Assembly (NCBI GenBank): GCA_024752435.1
Contig: CP103021.1
Coordinates: 992,001-1,056,000 of the forward strand
Length of the DNA stretch: 64,000 nt
Reading direction: 5' to 3'
DNA from: Allantophomopsis cytisporea
Taxonomy: Eukaryota > Ascomycota > Leotiomycetes > Phacidiales > Phacidiaceae
Part shown: positions 24,577-34,732 of the stretch, one piece after another
How the letters are laid out: every line of letters starts with the position of its first letter
How positions within the stretch are numbered: the first letter of the stretch is position 1
Notes under the pieces: model-generated
What the model saw: only the letters and a program-made list of their open reading frames with translations
Databases searched by the model: none
Told to the model about the DNA's origin: nothing
Position numbers and translations under genes: made by a program

Positions 24577-24638
24577 CAGGAACAAAACAAATCATCCGAT
24601 GATTAAATGGAGCGGGTGTTTCATTCAGTCAGCCAGTC

Positions 24639-24668
24639 ATTCATTCGTTCGTTCGTTCGTTCATTCAT
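24639..24668. repeat. (TTCG/TTCA)n repeat
   Basis: Tetranucleotide repeat of TTCA and TTCG units in the PIL1 upstream region. Confidence 0.8.
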
Positions 24669-24730
24669 CCATTGCAAGACTGAGACGTGGAGAAGACGAT
24701 GAAGACCCATTGTCCAGATCCGATCTGATC

Positions 24731-24750
24731 TGAATTGAATTGAATTGAAT
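24731..24750. repeat. (TGAAT)4 repeat
   Basis: Four perfect 5-bp units. Confidence 0.85.
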
Positions 24751-24772
24751 TGGGAATTGGGATGATTCTTTT

Positions 24773-24780
24773 CCACGTGG
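24773..24780. promoter_or_regulatory. CCACGTGG palindrome upstream of PIL1
   Basis: An E-box/G-box palindrome 405 bp upstream of the PIL1 start codon. CACGTG is bound by bHLH factors of the Cbf1/Pho4 class in ascomycetes. Function here is inferred from position only. Confidence 0.3.
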
Positions 24781-25184
24781 ATTGATCCATATTCGGACAT
24801 GCAATTGCCAATTGCATTTGATCAAATTAAAATCCTGGTGGTTGATCACTTGGTCACTGGAGAAGAAAAAAGGATCAGGGACGATCCGATGTGGATGACC
24901 AGCTCATACTCGCACACCAACTCACACCCCTCAGGCGGTCTAGACCATATCCGTGCTGCCGACGTCATTACACTACCACAGATCTCATAGCTCATGCCAT
25001 AACAACACCACGCAAGCTCTCTCGCTCGCGCTCTCGCTCTTCATTATCCCTCCTCCTACTACAACATCACGATACTCTGCATCTTCTCTCGAGAAATCCA
25101 TACAAACTACTGCATTCATCCATACTCACTCTACAACCCCGTACAGAAAATACCTCAGATCCGATTTCTTCATCAACCGTCAAT

Positions 25185-26595
25185 ATGCACCGCGTAAGCT
25201 TCCCACGTCAAAACAAACCCGTCCTCCGGCTTGCCGGCGCATACCATACGGCGTGTCGGATTGGTGTGACATGTATGATATACTGACATTCATCTTGTAG
25301 ACATACTCTATGCGCCAGTCAAGGGCTCCAACTGCCTCTCAGTTGCAGAACCCACCTCCAGGAACATCCTCCACAAAGAGTGAGCTGCCCCGACAAGAAC
25401 AATCCCACACGTACATGAACTGACGCCGACATAGGTGGCCGTCTTTTCGGAAAGGGAGGTTTTGGTCATGCCCTCAGAAATAAGAGCGCTGGTGCCTTTG
25501 GTCCAGAGCTCGCAAAGAAGCTCTCTGTTTACATCAAGGCTGAGAAGGGTTTCATGCGCAGCCAGGAATTGGTTGGCCGTGAGAGGATGGAGAGTGCGGT
25601 AAGTACAAATTGCATTCACACACGGTGAATGCGACAAAGTGGTTGCGTGGGTATGGGCTAATTGATTGCAGCAACTCCTCAGTGTTTGGGGTGAGGCATG
25701 CGATGACGACGTTTCCGATGTTACCGATAAGCTCGGTGTACTGCTTTACGAAATTGGTGAACTTGAAGGTATATTCACAAAGCAATTGCGTCCCATCATC
25801 GACTAACAAGCCAGCAGATCAGTATGTTGATCGCCACGACCAGGCTAGAATGACCATGAAGTCTATTCGCAACATCGAGGCCTCCGTTCAACCATCCAGG
25901 GACCGTAAGCAATGGTGCACATAATTCATCAATTACATAGCTAATTAGTTCTTCCAGGCAAGCAAAAGATTACCGACCAGATTGCCCAGCTCAAGTACAA
26001 GGAGCCAAACTCCCCCAAGATCGTCGTCCTCGAGCAGGAGCTCGTCCGTGCTGAGGCCGAGTCCCTTGTCGCAGAAGCCCAACTCTCCAACATTACACGC
26101 GAGAAGCTGAAGGCAGCCTTCGAGTACCAGTTCAACGCTCTGCAAGAACACTGCGAGAAGGTGGCCATCATCGCTGGTTACGGAAAGCACCTCCTGGAGC
26201 TCGTAGACGACAGCCCAGTCACACCCGGCGAGACACGCCAAGCCTATGACGGTTACGAGGCTTCCAAGGCAATCGTGCAGGACTGCGAAGATGCGCTCAC
26301 CAACTGGGTATCGCAGAATGCAGCCGTCAGCTCTAAGCTTTCCACACGCGCCCGCACTCTTTCCCAACGCCGCCGCAACAACATCCAGCGCAACGCTGAT
26401 GGTCATGATCTTTCTGGCCAGGACGCCCCACTCAAGGACCGCGAGTCGGGTCTCTGGATTCCAGCTTCTGCTCACCAGGGTGGCGAGGAGTACGAGGATG
26501 AGGAGGAGGAAGATGAGGAGGGACACCACTCCGTCCTCGAGAGCGAGGTCAACGGTGAGAACCGTGGTCGCCAGCACGAGGAGGTCGTCGCGTAA
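25185..26595 (+). CDS. PIL1: Eisosome core BAR protein Pil1/Lsp1
   Basis: Six exons (25185-25193, 25301-25379, 25435-25598, 25672-25768, 25818-25904, 25958-26595) give 357 residues. The first exon is only three codons (Met-His-Arg). The spliced N-terminus MHRTYSMRQSRAPTASQLQN is the conserved membrane-inserting start of the fungal PilA/Pil1 family, which strongly supports this structure. The BAR-domain body includes GRLFGKGGFGHALRNKSAG, LGVLLYEIGELEDQYVDRHD, IRNIEASVQPSRDRK and the NAAVSSKLSTRARTLSQRRR segment. The tail is acidic and disordered. The protein assembles into filaments under the plasma membrane that shape eisosome furrows. Strong codon bias and pyrimidine-rich leader DNA suggest high expression. 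All five introns are short (49-107 bp) and crowded in the first half. Confidence 0.97.
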
Positions 26596-27289
26596 GCTTG
26601 AATACTCTCACGAGCGAGCACAACATAACGCACGATGCTTGTTGGCAGAGCGAGCTTGCAATTTGAATGACCAAACCAGTTAACTTTCTATGCGGCCGGG
26701 TTGGCTGTGGCCAGGAGTCAATCGGGGCGACTTGGGATAGGGGCAGTGGTAGATGCGATATTCCCCCCTTGTTTCCTTTTTCTCTTGTTTTTGCACTGCG
26801 TTGATCCTGCTTCTTTTGTTTTCATGTAGGAGTTGCGCTCACGAGTGGTAATAAGTAATTATGGAAATGTTTGGGGGTTGTGGGAAATATGGGCTGGATG
26901 GGGCTGGTTGTACTTCTAGTTTTCTTGTAGTTGGGAATGAATGAAAAAGGATCTTATGTAGTGGGATAGTATATGCTTGGTGAACTTTTTTTGTTTGTCT
27001 TTCCTGGGTATCATGCCACTTTATTCGCTACCATCTTGAAGCCAGTTGGTTTCACAGCGAGTAATTTGTTCCTTCCATCATATCATCAACCATGACCTCG
27101 TCCATGACTGTAAAGCCGTCCTTGTCCAGCAATTCTACACATCGCCCTTCGACCAGGGGCATTCCTCACAGAAAGCACTACCAACACCTCCAATCGAGCA
27201 TATTCCCTCTCCACGATCCCATCCCCATCCACAAAACGTAACGCGTAAGCGGAGTCACAGCCCAACATCTCGCCCCCTCCTTCCAACAC
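26596..27289. other. Convergent 3' spacer after PIL1
   Basis: The probable PIL1 3' UTR is T/G-rich to about 27000. The 3' end of the Lsm-domain gene approaches from the other strand. Short ORFs here lack recognisable content. Confidence 0.5.
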
Positions 27290-27824
27290 TCAGCGCTTAA
27301 CCTGGCTCGCAAACTCCTGCAACGCAATCTTCACTATGTGCTCCCCGGGTATCGTCACCAGTCCGAGGAAACGCGATGTCATATCCACATTTACCTTAGC
27401 GGTCCCGTCGACGTTGAGGACATCCCCGTCCCTGTCTTGCTTGGCTGTGCGCGCTGTTTCGATTGCCTGGGGGGTTGGTTGGCGGTATTCGTAGGTCGAT
27501 TGGAGGATCATGTTGCGGTCCTGAGGGGGAGGGGGTTAGTTTTGGGGGATTTTAGGTGTGGGGGTGTGAGGAGTGAGGCAGAGGTGCGAGGCAGATGGTA
27601 AGGGTGAGTGGTTGGGGTGGATTGGCGGTGGGATGGAAATAGGAACGTACGCGATCGGTGCATTTCAGACTGCCCAGGAACAAGCGGTCGTCCTTGGTCG
27701 TGACGAGCAGCTGCTTGTTGAGCAGGCCTGTTAGGTACAACACTGAGGCTGCGTGCTTGGCTTCTGCTTCTGCTGCTAGGGCGGCTGCGTTGCCGCCTGC
27801 TTGCTTGCTGACTTTGTCTGTCAT
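27290..27824 (-). CDS. NAA38: Lsm-domain protein, NatC auxiliary subunit Naa38-like
   Basis: Two exons (27651-27824, 27290-27520) around a 130-bp intron give 134 residues. The Sm1 part reads LLNKQLLVTTKDDRLFLGSL, followed by KCTDRDRNMILQSTYEYRQP across the splice. The Sm2 part is SRFLGLVTIPGEHIVKI. This arrangement matches LSMD1/Naa38 (Mak31-like), a small subunit of the NatC N-terminal acetyltransferase, better than spliceosomal Lsm proteins; the long insert between the Sm motifs also fits. The N-terminal 30 residues are Ala-rich. The start ATG overlaps the stop of a 129-codon upstream frame (27821-28210), so the true protein may carry a spliced N-terminal extension. The gene lies downstream of RAD2 on the same strand. 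Confidence 0.8.
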
Positions 27825-28210
27825 CTTCGCTGTTCTCGACCCTCCCTTGTGCTGTGCTGTTGTGACTCGTTGTTCTTGTCTGATGAGCTGGTGAACTGCG
27901 CTTCGATTGGGGCTTTGTTGAAGAGGCTTTTGCTGCTGAGGGAGGAGTTGAGGTTTATGGCCGAGGTGGGCGTGCTTGAGATACGGTGGGGGTGGTGATA
28001 GTTGAGTTGAGGTTGTGGTTTGGGGACTGGAGGTGTTTCAGCGGTGGTTATAGTTTGAGAATTGACGGCGGATTTGGTGTTGACTGAGACCTGAGAATCA
28101 ATTAAGTTATTATCGTCAACAGTGGTTGAAGTGCTGTCCGAATTGACGGTTTCGCTTTCGTGTTGAGCTTCTAAGAGCTTGTGTTGGTGATTATTGATTG
28201 AGAAACCCAT
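27821..28210 (-). CDS. Upstream frame overlapping the Naa38-like start (5' exon or uORF)
   Basis: A 129-codon frame rich in Ser, Thr, Asn, Gln and His ends in a TGA that overlaps the ATG of the Lsm-domain ORF (ATGA). Its codons do not look like a folded protein. An intron from the GTATCT donor at about 27984 to the GCGCAG acceptor at about 27896 (89 bp) would put it in frame with the Lsm ORF. Other donor/acceptor pairs would do the same. I cannot decide between a disordered N-terminal extension, a long upstream ORF, or a chance frame in 5' UTR. Confidence 0.35.
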   Translation of the reverse strand: MGFSINNHQHKLLEAQHESETVNSDSTSTTVDDNNLIDSQVSVNTKSAVNSQTITTAETPPVPKPQPQLNYHHPHRISSTPTSAINLNSSLSSKSLFNKAPIEAQFTSSSDKNNESQQHSTREGREQRR

Positions 28211-28736
28211 GTTTATTTCGATAAGAGCTTATCGACACGTGATATTACAGACCCTCGGTACCGATAGTACACAAGTGCTTACTCTGGCGTGTCTGGACAC
28301 TTAGCGTTGTTTATCTTAGCGCCGATAGTGATGTGGAGAAGCTGTGGAGTGACAATCTTCATGTGATAATGATACTTAGAGAAAGGCATTTACGCTCTAC
28401 ATAACCTTTCTGCTATATGCTATATTCATAACCAGAATTAACTCTACTATATATATGCATATATGTCAATATAAGCACATGCAGTATATCTCATGTTAGA
28501 CTGTTTCTTCTACTTTTCAACTCGACTTTCCAACTCGACGGCTCTTCTAAGCACCAACAGCAACAGCCGAAGAAACAATGCAGAACACGGTAGATACTAA
28601 ATTATCTTACTTCGGCGGGCCATGAAAGACCACGATGAAATATCCTCAACATTCAGCAACAACTTCCTATACAAGTTGTAACATTTGTTTCAATTCTATG
28701 ACAAGAAGTTCCAATATGGTATATCTACACAGCTTA
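28211..28736. other. Spacer between RAD2 and the Lsm-domain gene
   Basis: Holds the RAD2 3' flank and the promoter of the downstream gene. A CACGTG site lies near 28235, about 25 bp upstream of the long upstream frame. No gene seen. Confidence 0.4.
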
Positions 28737-31700
28737 TCATCTGTTTGCTCGAGCACGACCTTTTCCCTTTTTCGGCGCTCTATATTCAGCATCCTCATCG
28801 TCATCTTCCTCATCGTCTCCTTTCTCTTCTTCTTCCTCCTCGACCACTTTCTTCTTTGTCCTCCTCTGAACTTTCGGCTTTGTTTTGACCCTCTCTACTA
28901 CAAGCTCATCAGCTCCATCAGGCTGTACGGTCTCTCCTCTCTCCACAGTCTTTGCCCTTTCCTTTGCCTTCTCTCTCTGCTCTCTAACGCCCTGTTTCTC
29001 CGCATATTCCTTCATCTCATCCGCAAAAGTCCCCGTTAAAGGTTTCTTCTTAGCCTTCAGTTTACTGACTGCCTTGTTCATTCGGTTGCTGCCACCTTGT
29101 TGAATAGGTACAGGATTTCTTGCACCAACACCAAGACCACCCCCAAAGTAACGCGTGATATTGCTTTGAGTACCTTCAGCTTCACGCTGATTTATACCTT
29201 TGATTACAGGGACCAGGACCTCATCAGTTCTCTCGGGTCCCCAACCTATAGTTGACATGAGGAATGAGCGGATATTATCTAAGTCCGGAACACCCCATTG
29301 AAAGGGTTCAGGTGTGCTGTCTACCTCTGGCTTCAAGTATGCCTCTGTGACTGCTTGTACGGGGAAAGCTGGAGGTAGGAATAACTTTGTGGCCTGAGAT
29401 CTGCGGAACTTCTTGCGGAAAGTTGAGGACATGTCGGCTTCCTTTGGTCTAGAGTGAACCTGTACATCATCCCACCACTCTTTGAACTCTTGAAGACCAT
29501 TCTCCTCCGGGAATTCAGAGAGAATTTCAACAGCTGTCACGGGTCCAACACCAGGAAGACCTTCAGTGTAATCTGATCCGAGAAGATGTGCAAGTTGGAT
29601 CAACGAGTAACGAGAGAGTGTAAGTTCTTTCTCGATGTCTGTGGAGAGGTAACATTCTACGTCTTTGACACCTTTGCTGAACATATTCTTGTAGACTCTG
29701 TTGCCACCAAAGAGGAAAATATCAGAATCGTCTGTGACTATACCATCGACAAGTCCAAGGGAAAGTAGCTCGGCGCATTGAGCTTCTGCTTCCATGGGAG
29801 CTGTAATGTATGGAATACCGAAGAAACGTAGAAGAGCTTGGCATTCTTGGACCATAATTTGAGTCACTTCATCGGCATCTCTGCGGTCTTTCTTCTGTTG
29901 GTTGCGAAGAGCCTTTAATTCCGCTTCGTATGCTGCTGCATTTTCCTGTGGAGTCTTGTTATTTAGAGTAGATGCAAACTTTGCATGTTCTTCTGCTTCA
30001 GCTGCCAATTGTACCATGAGTTCTTCATCTTCAGGGTCTGAGAATTCATCAGAGTCAATACCAGCTAGTTCTTCAGCCTGCGCGCGTGCGAATGAGTCAT
30101 CGATCGGCAATGGTGGTACACTAGGCGACACTTCTTTGACAGCTGGGAAATCAGAAGTGGCATCTGGCATGTTTACATCCTCAAATTCGGGCGATATGCT
30201 TTTAGTCCTCATTCTCAGGCGTTCTTCTGGAGGATCACTGGCAGCAGTGGGTTCTGATGTATTCGGAGCAGTAATATATTCAAATAGTGGCGACGGAGAC
30301 TGAGAACCCGTAGCTTCAAGAAGTACTGCACCCGCTGGATTTATGGGATCAAGGGCCTTCCTCTGCTGGCTACTATCCCCGCGATCACTATCCGACCACT
30401 CAATAGGCTCATCACTTTCCACATGTGCATCAACGACATTCTTAGTCGCAGTAGCCTCATTTGGTGCTCTGTTCTGCGGGATAGCCGTTTGAGGGGGGTT
30501 GGCTCGAGAGTTTTCAGCGAGCCCTCCCGCAGTCTCTTCAGCGGCAAAAGGTATTACATTGTCGTTGTCCTGGTTTGTAGTCTCCTCAATCGTAAGATCG
30601 ATCATTCCCTTGCTTTGCACTCCCTGTGGTCTTTTTATTTCTTCGAAATCACTTCCACCTTCATCGCTTGATTCAACTTCAATGATTCCATGGTCTCTCT
30701 GGAATACTCGCTGTTCTTCCCTAGCTCTCTCTCGATCTTCAGCGTCAAGTTCAAGATCTCGAGCCTGTTGTGCCTGGACATCATTTCTGATATCGCTTTG
30801 GCCAACCAGCCACGGTGGAAGTGGCTTGGAGGCTTCTTCAGCAACCGCGTTCTTCTCAAACCCACCCTCGAGATCCTCCTCTGGATCTTCAAAATCAACA
30901 TTTTCTCCCACCGGCTTCGAGACTTGCTTCTTCTTTCCAAATAGTGATGTCTTAAAGTCGAGCTTCTCGAAAGGTAGCGGACCATCAAAAGGATTTTTCA
31001 AGTTCGACGGTACAGGAGCAGGTCTATGCCTACTTGGCCCACCGTTCGAAGTATTCTGTCGTTTACGAGACGCAGCCAATGTAGCTTGATAGCTCGTATC
31101 TTCTTCTTCACTGCTGTCATCGTCGAGTATGCTACGTTTTGGCATAGCAGCGTTCGCTCGATTGTTGACAATATGAGCGACCATGCGCCCACTAGAGCTG
31201 GTAATTGGCTTTGGATCTTCAACAGCGTGTTGCTCCCATTGAGGCATTGGTACATTCTCAAACTCAGCATTATCATCAACATCCTCCGGTTCAGTCGCTT
31301 TATCGAATTGTTGTCCAAGCGACATTGCGATGGCACGATTCAGGTCTTCCTCTTCGTCATCGAACAGGTCTGTTCCCCCCTGTGCTTCGGCATTACCATC
31401 TTCCGCTACAAACATGGAGTCCTGGTCCTCTCCCGTAGAGGATCGGTGATGTCCAGCATGACCAGGCCATTCGCGAGAGGCATAGAATTGTTTTCGTTGC
31501 TCTGCAGCTTCCTTGCTCTGAAGAATATCGATAGGACGACTCTTGCGAAGTTTTGGAAGACGGTTGAGGCCCTCAACAGGCACATCCTCAAATTCGTCTT
31601 CATCTTCGTCCTCGTCCATATTTTCCTCCTTTGCCTTTCTGTCAAGCTCATCGATATCGATAGGCTTGTTTCTTTGGCCCACCTCCTTGTCGGTGCTCAC

Positions 31701-32690
31701 CACGCCAAGAACCCAACCTCCTTCTACCCCATCATTTTTTACTAGCACATATTCCCTTGAACTCTCGCCCGCAATTCGTCCACTTCCATGTAACATTGCT
31801 TCCGCACCGTTCATCCCAGTCAGATTCATGAGCCTTTGTGTAAGGTCATTACGTTGCGCTACTCTCTCAATCTGAAATCTGCTGTATTCCATACGATCTG
31901 GGAACATCTCCTCCAATTGTTCCTTGGTGTAGCCCATTCTCAGTCTTGATCTCAAACGCGCAGCATTGAGAATGTTATACCTATCACTGATCGGTAGACT
32001 ACGAAAGAACTCGCCATCGAAGTCGATCTTTGAAAAGTCGTACATGTTAATCTCCTCCCCACTATTGAACTGTCTGGCGTACTCCTCTAACTCTTCGACG
32101 CTCATGACTCGGGGGTCATTCGGTTGGCCCATATTCTCGATATTCGTCCTCAGTTCTGGTAAATGGTAGGCATCTTTCTTCGTAAACTTCCTGGTCTTTT
32201 CGCGTTCCTGTGCGGACATGCCAATCTCATCCACATATACCAGAGCCGAATCGTCAGGAATCTCCTCCTCAGGTTCTTTTCCCAAGGCAGAGCCTCTCAC
32301 TTCAATTTCTCTCTTCCTCCTAGCTTCCTCCTCTTCTCCAGCCCGCTGCATTTGGATAGCAAGCAACTTGCCTGCTGTCCTCACAGCATCGTCCCTCCTT
32401 CCTTCTCGTCTTTTCTTTCTTCCTAATACAGTCTGCTTCTTCAACGCCGGTGCTCCACCATCGAATACAAACACAGGTTTGATACCATAATATAGCAGTT
32501 TGCACAGCCTTCGAAAGAATCCAACCACATGGGAGTTGCGCAGAGCATTTCCTTCTTTGTCTCGAACTGCCTTAAGGAACTGGTAAATCCAAATAGAGGC
32601 ATCGATGGCTAAACGGTGTCGATTTAGAGTCTCAAGACGAGTCGGTCGTGCGCATGGTTGCAATACAGTCCAGAGGCCGGTGACACCCAT
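28737..32690 (-). CDS. RAD2: XPG/Rad2 structure-specific DNA repair endonuclease
   Basis: An intronless ORF of 1317 residues. XPG/Rad2 makes the 3' incision in nucleotide excision repair in the nucleus. The N-terminal nuclease region starts MGVTGLWTVLQPCARPTRLE and includes LAIDASIWIYQFLKAVRD and KPVFVFDGGAPALKKQT, with the metal-binding Asp residues of the FEN1 superfamily. The internal region (about residues 947-1160) carries APMEAEAQCAELL and GIVTDDSDIFLFGG, then the helix-hairpin-helix LLGSDYTEGLPGVGPVTAVE. Between them lies a long acidic, low-complexity spacer, typical of XPG and needed for TFIIH contact in homologues. The QSNITRYF motif at residues 1175-1182 matches a PCNA-binding PIP box. 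The basic and acidic tail ends KKGKGRARANR, a likely nuclear signal. Length and domain order match Rad2/Rad13 closely. Confidence 0.96.
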   Translation of the reverse strand: MGVTGLWTVLQPCARPTRLETLNRHRLAIDASIWIYQFLKAVRDKEGNALRNSHVVGFFRRLCKLLYYGIKPVFVFDGGAPALKKQTVLGRKKRREGRRDDAVRTAGKLLAIQMQRAGEEEEARRKREIEVRGSALGKEPEEEIPDDSALVYVDEIGMSAQEREKTRKFTKKDAYHLPELRTNIENMGQPNDPRVMSVEELEEYARQFNSGEEINMYDFSKIDFDGEFFRSLPISDRYNILNAARLRSRLRMGYTKEQLEEMFPDRMEYSRFQIERVAQRNDLTQRLMNLTGMNGAEAMLHGSGRIAGESSREYVLVKNDGVEGGWVLGVVSTDKEVGQRNKPIDIDELDRKAKEENMDEDEDEDEFEDVPVEGLNRLPKLRKSRPIDILQSKEAAEQRKQFYASREWPGHAGHHRSSTGEDQDSMFVAEDGNAEAQGGTDLFDDEEEDLNRAIAMSLGQQFDKATEPEDVDDNAEFENVPMPQWEQHAVEDPKPITSSSGRMVAHIVNNRANAAMPKRSILDDDSSEEEDTSYQATLAASRKRQNTSNGGPSRHRPAPVPSNLKNPFDGPLPFEKLDFKTSLFGKKKQVSKPVGENVDFEDPEEDLEGGFEKNAVAEEASKPLPPWLVGQSDIRNDVQAQQARDLELDAEDRERAREEQRVFQRDHGIIEVESSDEGGSDFEEIKRPQGVQSKGMIDLTIEETTNQDNDNVIPFAAEETAGGLAENSRANPPQTAIPQNRAPNEATATKNVVDAHVESDEPIEWSDSDRGDSSQQRKALDPINPAGAVLLEATGSQSPSPLFEYITAPNTSEPTAASDPPEERLRMRTKSISPEFEDVNMPDATSDFPAVKEVSPSVPPLPIDDSFARAQAEELAGIDSDEFSDPEDEELMVQLAAEAEEHAKFASTLNNKTPQENAAAYEAELKALRNQQKKDRRDADEVTQIMVQECQALLRFFGIPYITAPMEAEAQCAELLSLGLVDGIVTDDSDIFLFGGNRVYKNMFSKGVKDVECYLSTDIEKELTLSRYSLIQLAHLLGSDYTEGLPGVGPVTAVEILSEFPEENGLQEFKEWWDDVQVHSRPKEADMSSTFRKKFRRSQATKLFLPPAFPVQAVTEAYLKPEVDSTPEPFQWGVPDLDNIRSFLMSTIGWGPERTDEVLVPVIKGINQREAEGTQSNITRYFGGGLGVGARNPVPIQQGGSNRMNKAVSKLKAKKKPLTGTFADEMKEYAEKQGVREQREKAKERAKTVERGETVQPDGADELVVERVKTKPKVQRRTKKKVVEEEEEEKGDDEEDDDEDAEYRAPKKGKGRARANR

Positions 32691-33464
32691 GGCGGCGGGC
32701 TCTCCTCACTCAGTAGATTATAGAGTAACTTGGTAGTTTTGTGAGATTTCATCGAGTCATGATTTTGCGGAGATGAGCATGCTATGATCTGTACCGTGGC
32801 GGATTCCTCAAACGCCAATATTTGAAACGTTCCTCGAAACTTCCATTCATTGATAGGGAGAAACCATGAGTGGTGGTGATTTCAGCGCGTACATATTTTA
32901 ATCGCACTTCACTGACGTAGCCACTATCGGCTGCCTTGTGGTTTCACGCGACAGCACCAGTAAATCAATCAATCACATCTACGGAGTGAGGACGGTACCT
33001 AAGTTGCAAGGCATCGGAAACGCCATGGCCAATAGCCACAACATATTGAGCTTACTAAGTTACAACGTGAGGCTTAGCGACTCACCCAAGAAGAAAGTAT
33101 TCGATCTTACATAGTACTTGATTGTCCTGCTACATACGTAGCCGTTAATACATGTATGGCAATGATTTGCTACGTAACGCTATAATATATGTGCAAGTAA
33201 ACGCCCAAGATTTGATGAAAGCATGCTTACCTCAAATGAAGAGGAGCATCAAAGTATTCTCATAGTCGATCCCAAACAATATCATTTACAAAGGGTCAAT
33301 CAACGATGTGTATTTTGTGGTCTACCTAAATTTACCCTATGCAGCCTACTTACGAAGAACAACGAACCATGAAACCTTCCAACGTAATACCTTCAAATAC
33401 TCGTCTCCCAGGAGTTTCCATGATCTGATCAGCCTACAGTCTTCTTCGACAACCAGAACTATAT
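32691..33464. other. RAD2 promoter region, no gene seen
   Basis: Upstream of RAD2 and downstream of the GFA-domain gene. AT-rich with no supported ORF. Confidence 0.4.
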
Positions 33465-34224
33465 TCAGTGAAGGCCGTCCATTACAGAATCTGGTCCTTC
33501 TGACTCTGCCATCTTTCTTTTCCCACTGCGAATTTCCACAACTTCCCCTCCGTCTTCTGTCCATTCCACAATCTCCCATTCGATCTGGAGGCCGTCATGT
33601 CTTCTTCCACTACCTTTTGACTTTGTGACCTTTCCCAACTTACTACCCTTCATCATGGAATCAAACCATGGCACTCTGGTAGGGTCGAGAGCACTCTCCT
33701 GTCCATACTCCTCTATGGCACCCTTCTCATCCTCTGCATCATCCAAAGCTTCCTTTGGCAAGATGTTCATTTCCTCGAGATCATGTAAATCCGAGCTTTG
33801 TAGTGATCCGAGGGTGCAATTAATGTAATCAGCCTCAGATGGTGTTTTCTCGCTCCAAAACGAAAGAGGTGTGCCACAGTAGCCACAGAAATAACGTTTC
33901 GAGTCCAGCTCATCCGGGGATGTGTAACTACGACGAATAGTGCTGTGTGTTTCGTCATCGTGGAAAGAGTGCGTGGTGGATTGGTACCATGCCAGTGGAA
34001 CTCGAAGCCAAGCAGAGAGTGGTGACGCCTGGGCTCGACCTGTGAAAATTCGACTGCTCAGCTCCGAGACTTCTGTACTGTATCTGGTAATGCTTCTACT
34101 CACGGTGCGAATTGCTGCTGTCGAAATATACTTGGAGTGTTTCTGAGGATTCTGGTGGAACCACAATTACATAACGATTGCGGCCGCATGAACAAGCTCC
34201 CCGAAGAGGACGTTCGGGATTCAT
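33465..34224 (-). CDS. GFA/CENP-V domain zinc-binding protein
   Basis: Two exons (34104-34224, 33465-34039) with a 64-bp intron give 231 residues. The N-terminus has the paired-cysteine motif GACSCGRNRYVI (Cys11, Cys13), and a second pair occurs in YFCGYCGTPLSFWSE. These are the zinc ligands of the glutathione-dependent formaldehyde-activating enzyme (GFA, CENP-V) fold. Bacterial Gfa was named for adding glutathione to formaldehyde, but most fungal paralogues have no proven reaction. The C-terminal half is long, charged and probably disordered (GKVTKSKGSGRRHDG), which is unlike the compact bacterial enzymes. It is cytosolic or nuclear, with no signal peptide. It is divergent from the S28 peptidase gene across a 508-bp spacer. 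Confidence 0.85.
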
Positions 34225-34732
34225 CGTTATGCTTCGGCAATCCAGTGTTGTTGTTTGTCGAGAGGGAGAAAAGGTAGCTTGGTGGTGTGGGAAAGTCGAC
34301 AATCAGATTTTGATATTCCCTGGGAATCGATTGGGATGAGTAATATTGAGGAAGGTAAAAACAATTCCGGTGGATTAAAGTCCTTAACTATTGCTTCATA
34401 TCGGATGATCGAGAAGATTGCCGTGATTGGTTGGGAGCTACGGGCACATTTACGGCTGTCGTCATTTCCCCACCGCGGCGATACAAACTACAGACAAACA
34501 AGCAGGTGCAATATATAAACGTAAGTCACACCAAAGCATAACATTGTAAACAGCAAAGATAAACAAACCTTTTGTCCCCGTATTGATGTCCGTGCTCACA
34601 GTATATATATGTACTGCAGTCAGATAGGTAGCATGAATGTAAGCTTATCCTTCGCTTTGAATTCCATTCCATCTACTTTTTTCGACGACTGTCATCCTTA
34701 TCCTCATCTCGTGGTGTAGTAGTTGCAACATT
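34225..34732. other. Divergent promoter between GFA-domain gene and S28 peptidase
   Basis: A TATATATATG stretch near 34602-34611 lies 120 bp upstream of the peptidase ATG and is a candidate TATA element. No gene seen. Confidence 0.4.

Larger units (their letters stand above)
21036..25184. other. Second gene-poor block and PIL1 upstream region
   Basis: About 4.1 kb without a supportable gene. From 23.9 kb on it becomes rich in simple repeats: GTA triplets (23960-24003), AATAAAG-like units (24493-24576), TTCG units (24639-24668) and (TGAAT)4 (24731-24750). A CCACGTGG palindrome sits at 24773-24780. The last 200 bases are C/T-rich, as expected for the leader of a strongly expressed gene. The 21.0-21.4 kb ORF (128 codons) is unsupported. 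Confidence 0.5.

Noticed and set aside
25945..26577. Minus-strand ORF of 210 codons
   Set aside because: Antisense to the last PIL1 exon; open only because of strong codon bias.
31026..31745. Plus-strand ORF of 239 codons
   Set aside because: Lies wholly inside the RAD2 coding exon on the other strand; composition is the reverse of RAD2's acidic spacer and no domain is visible.
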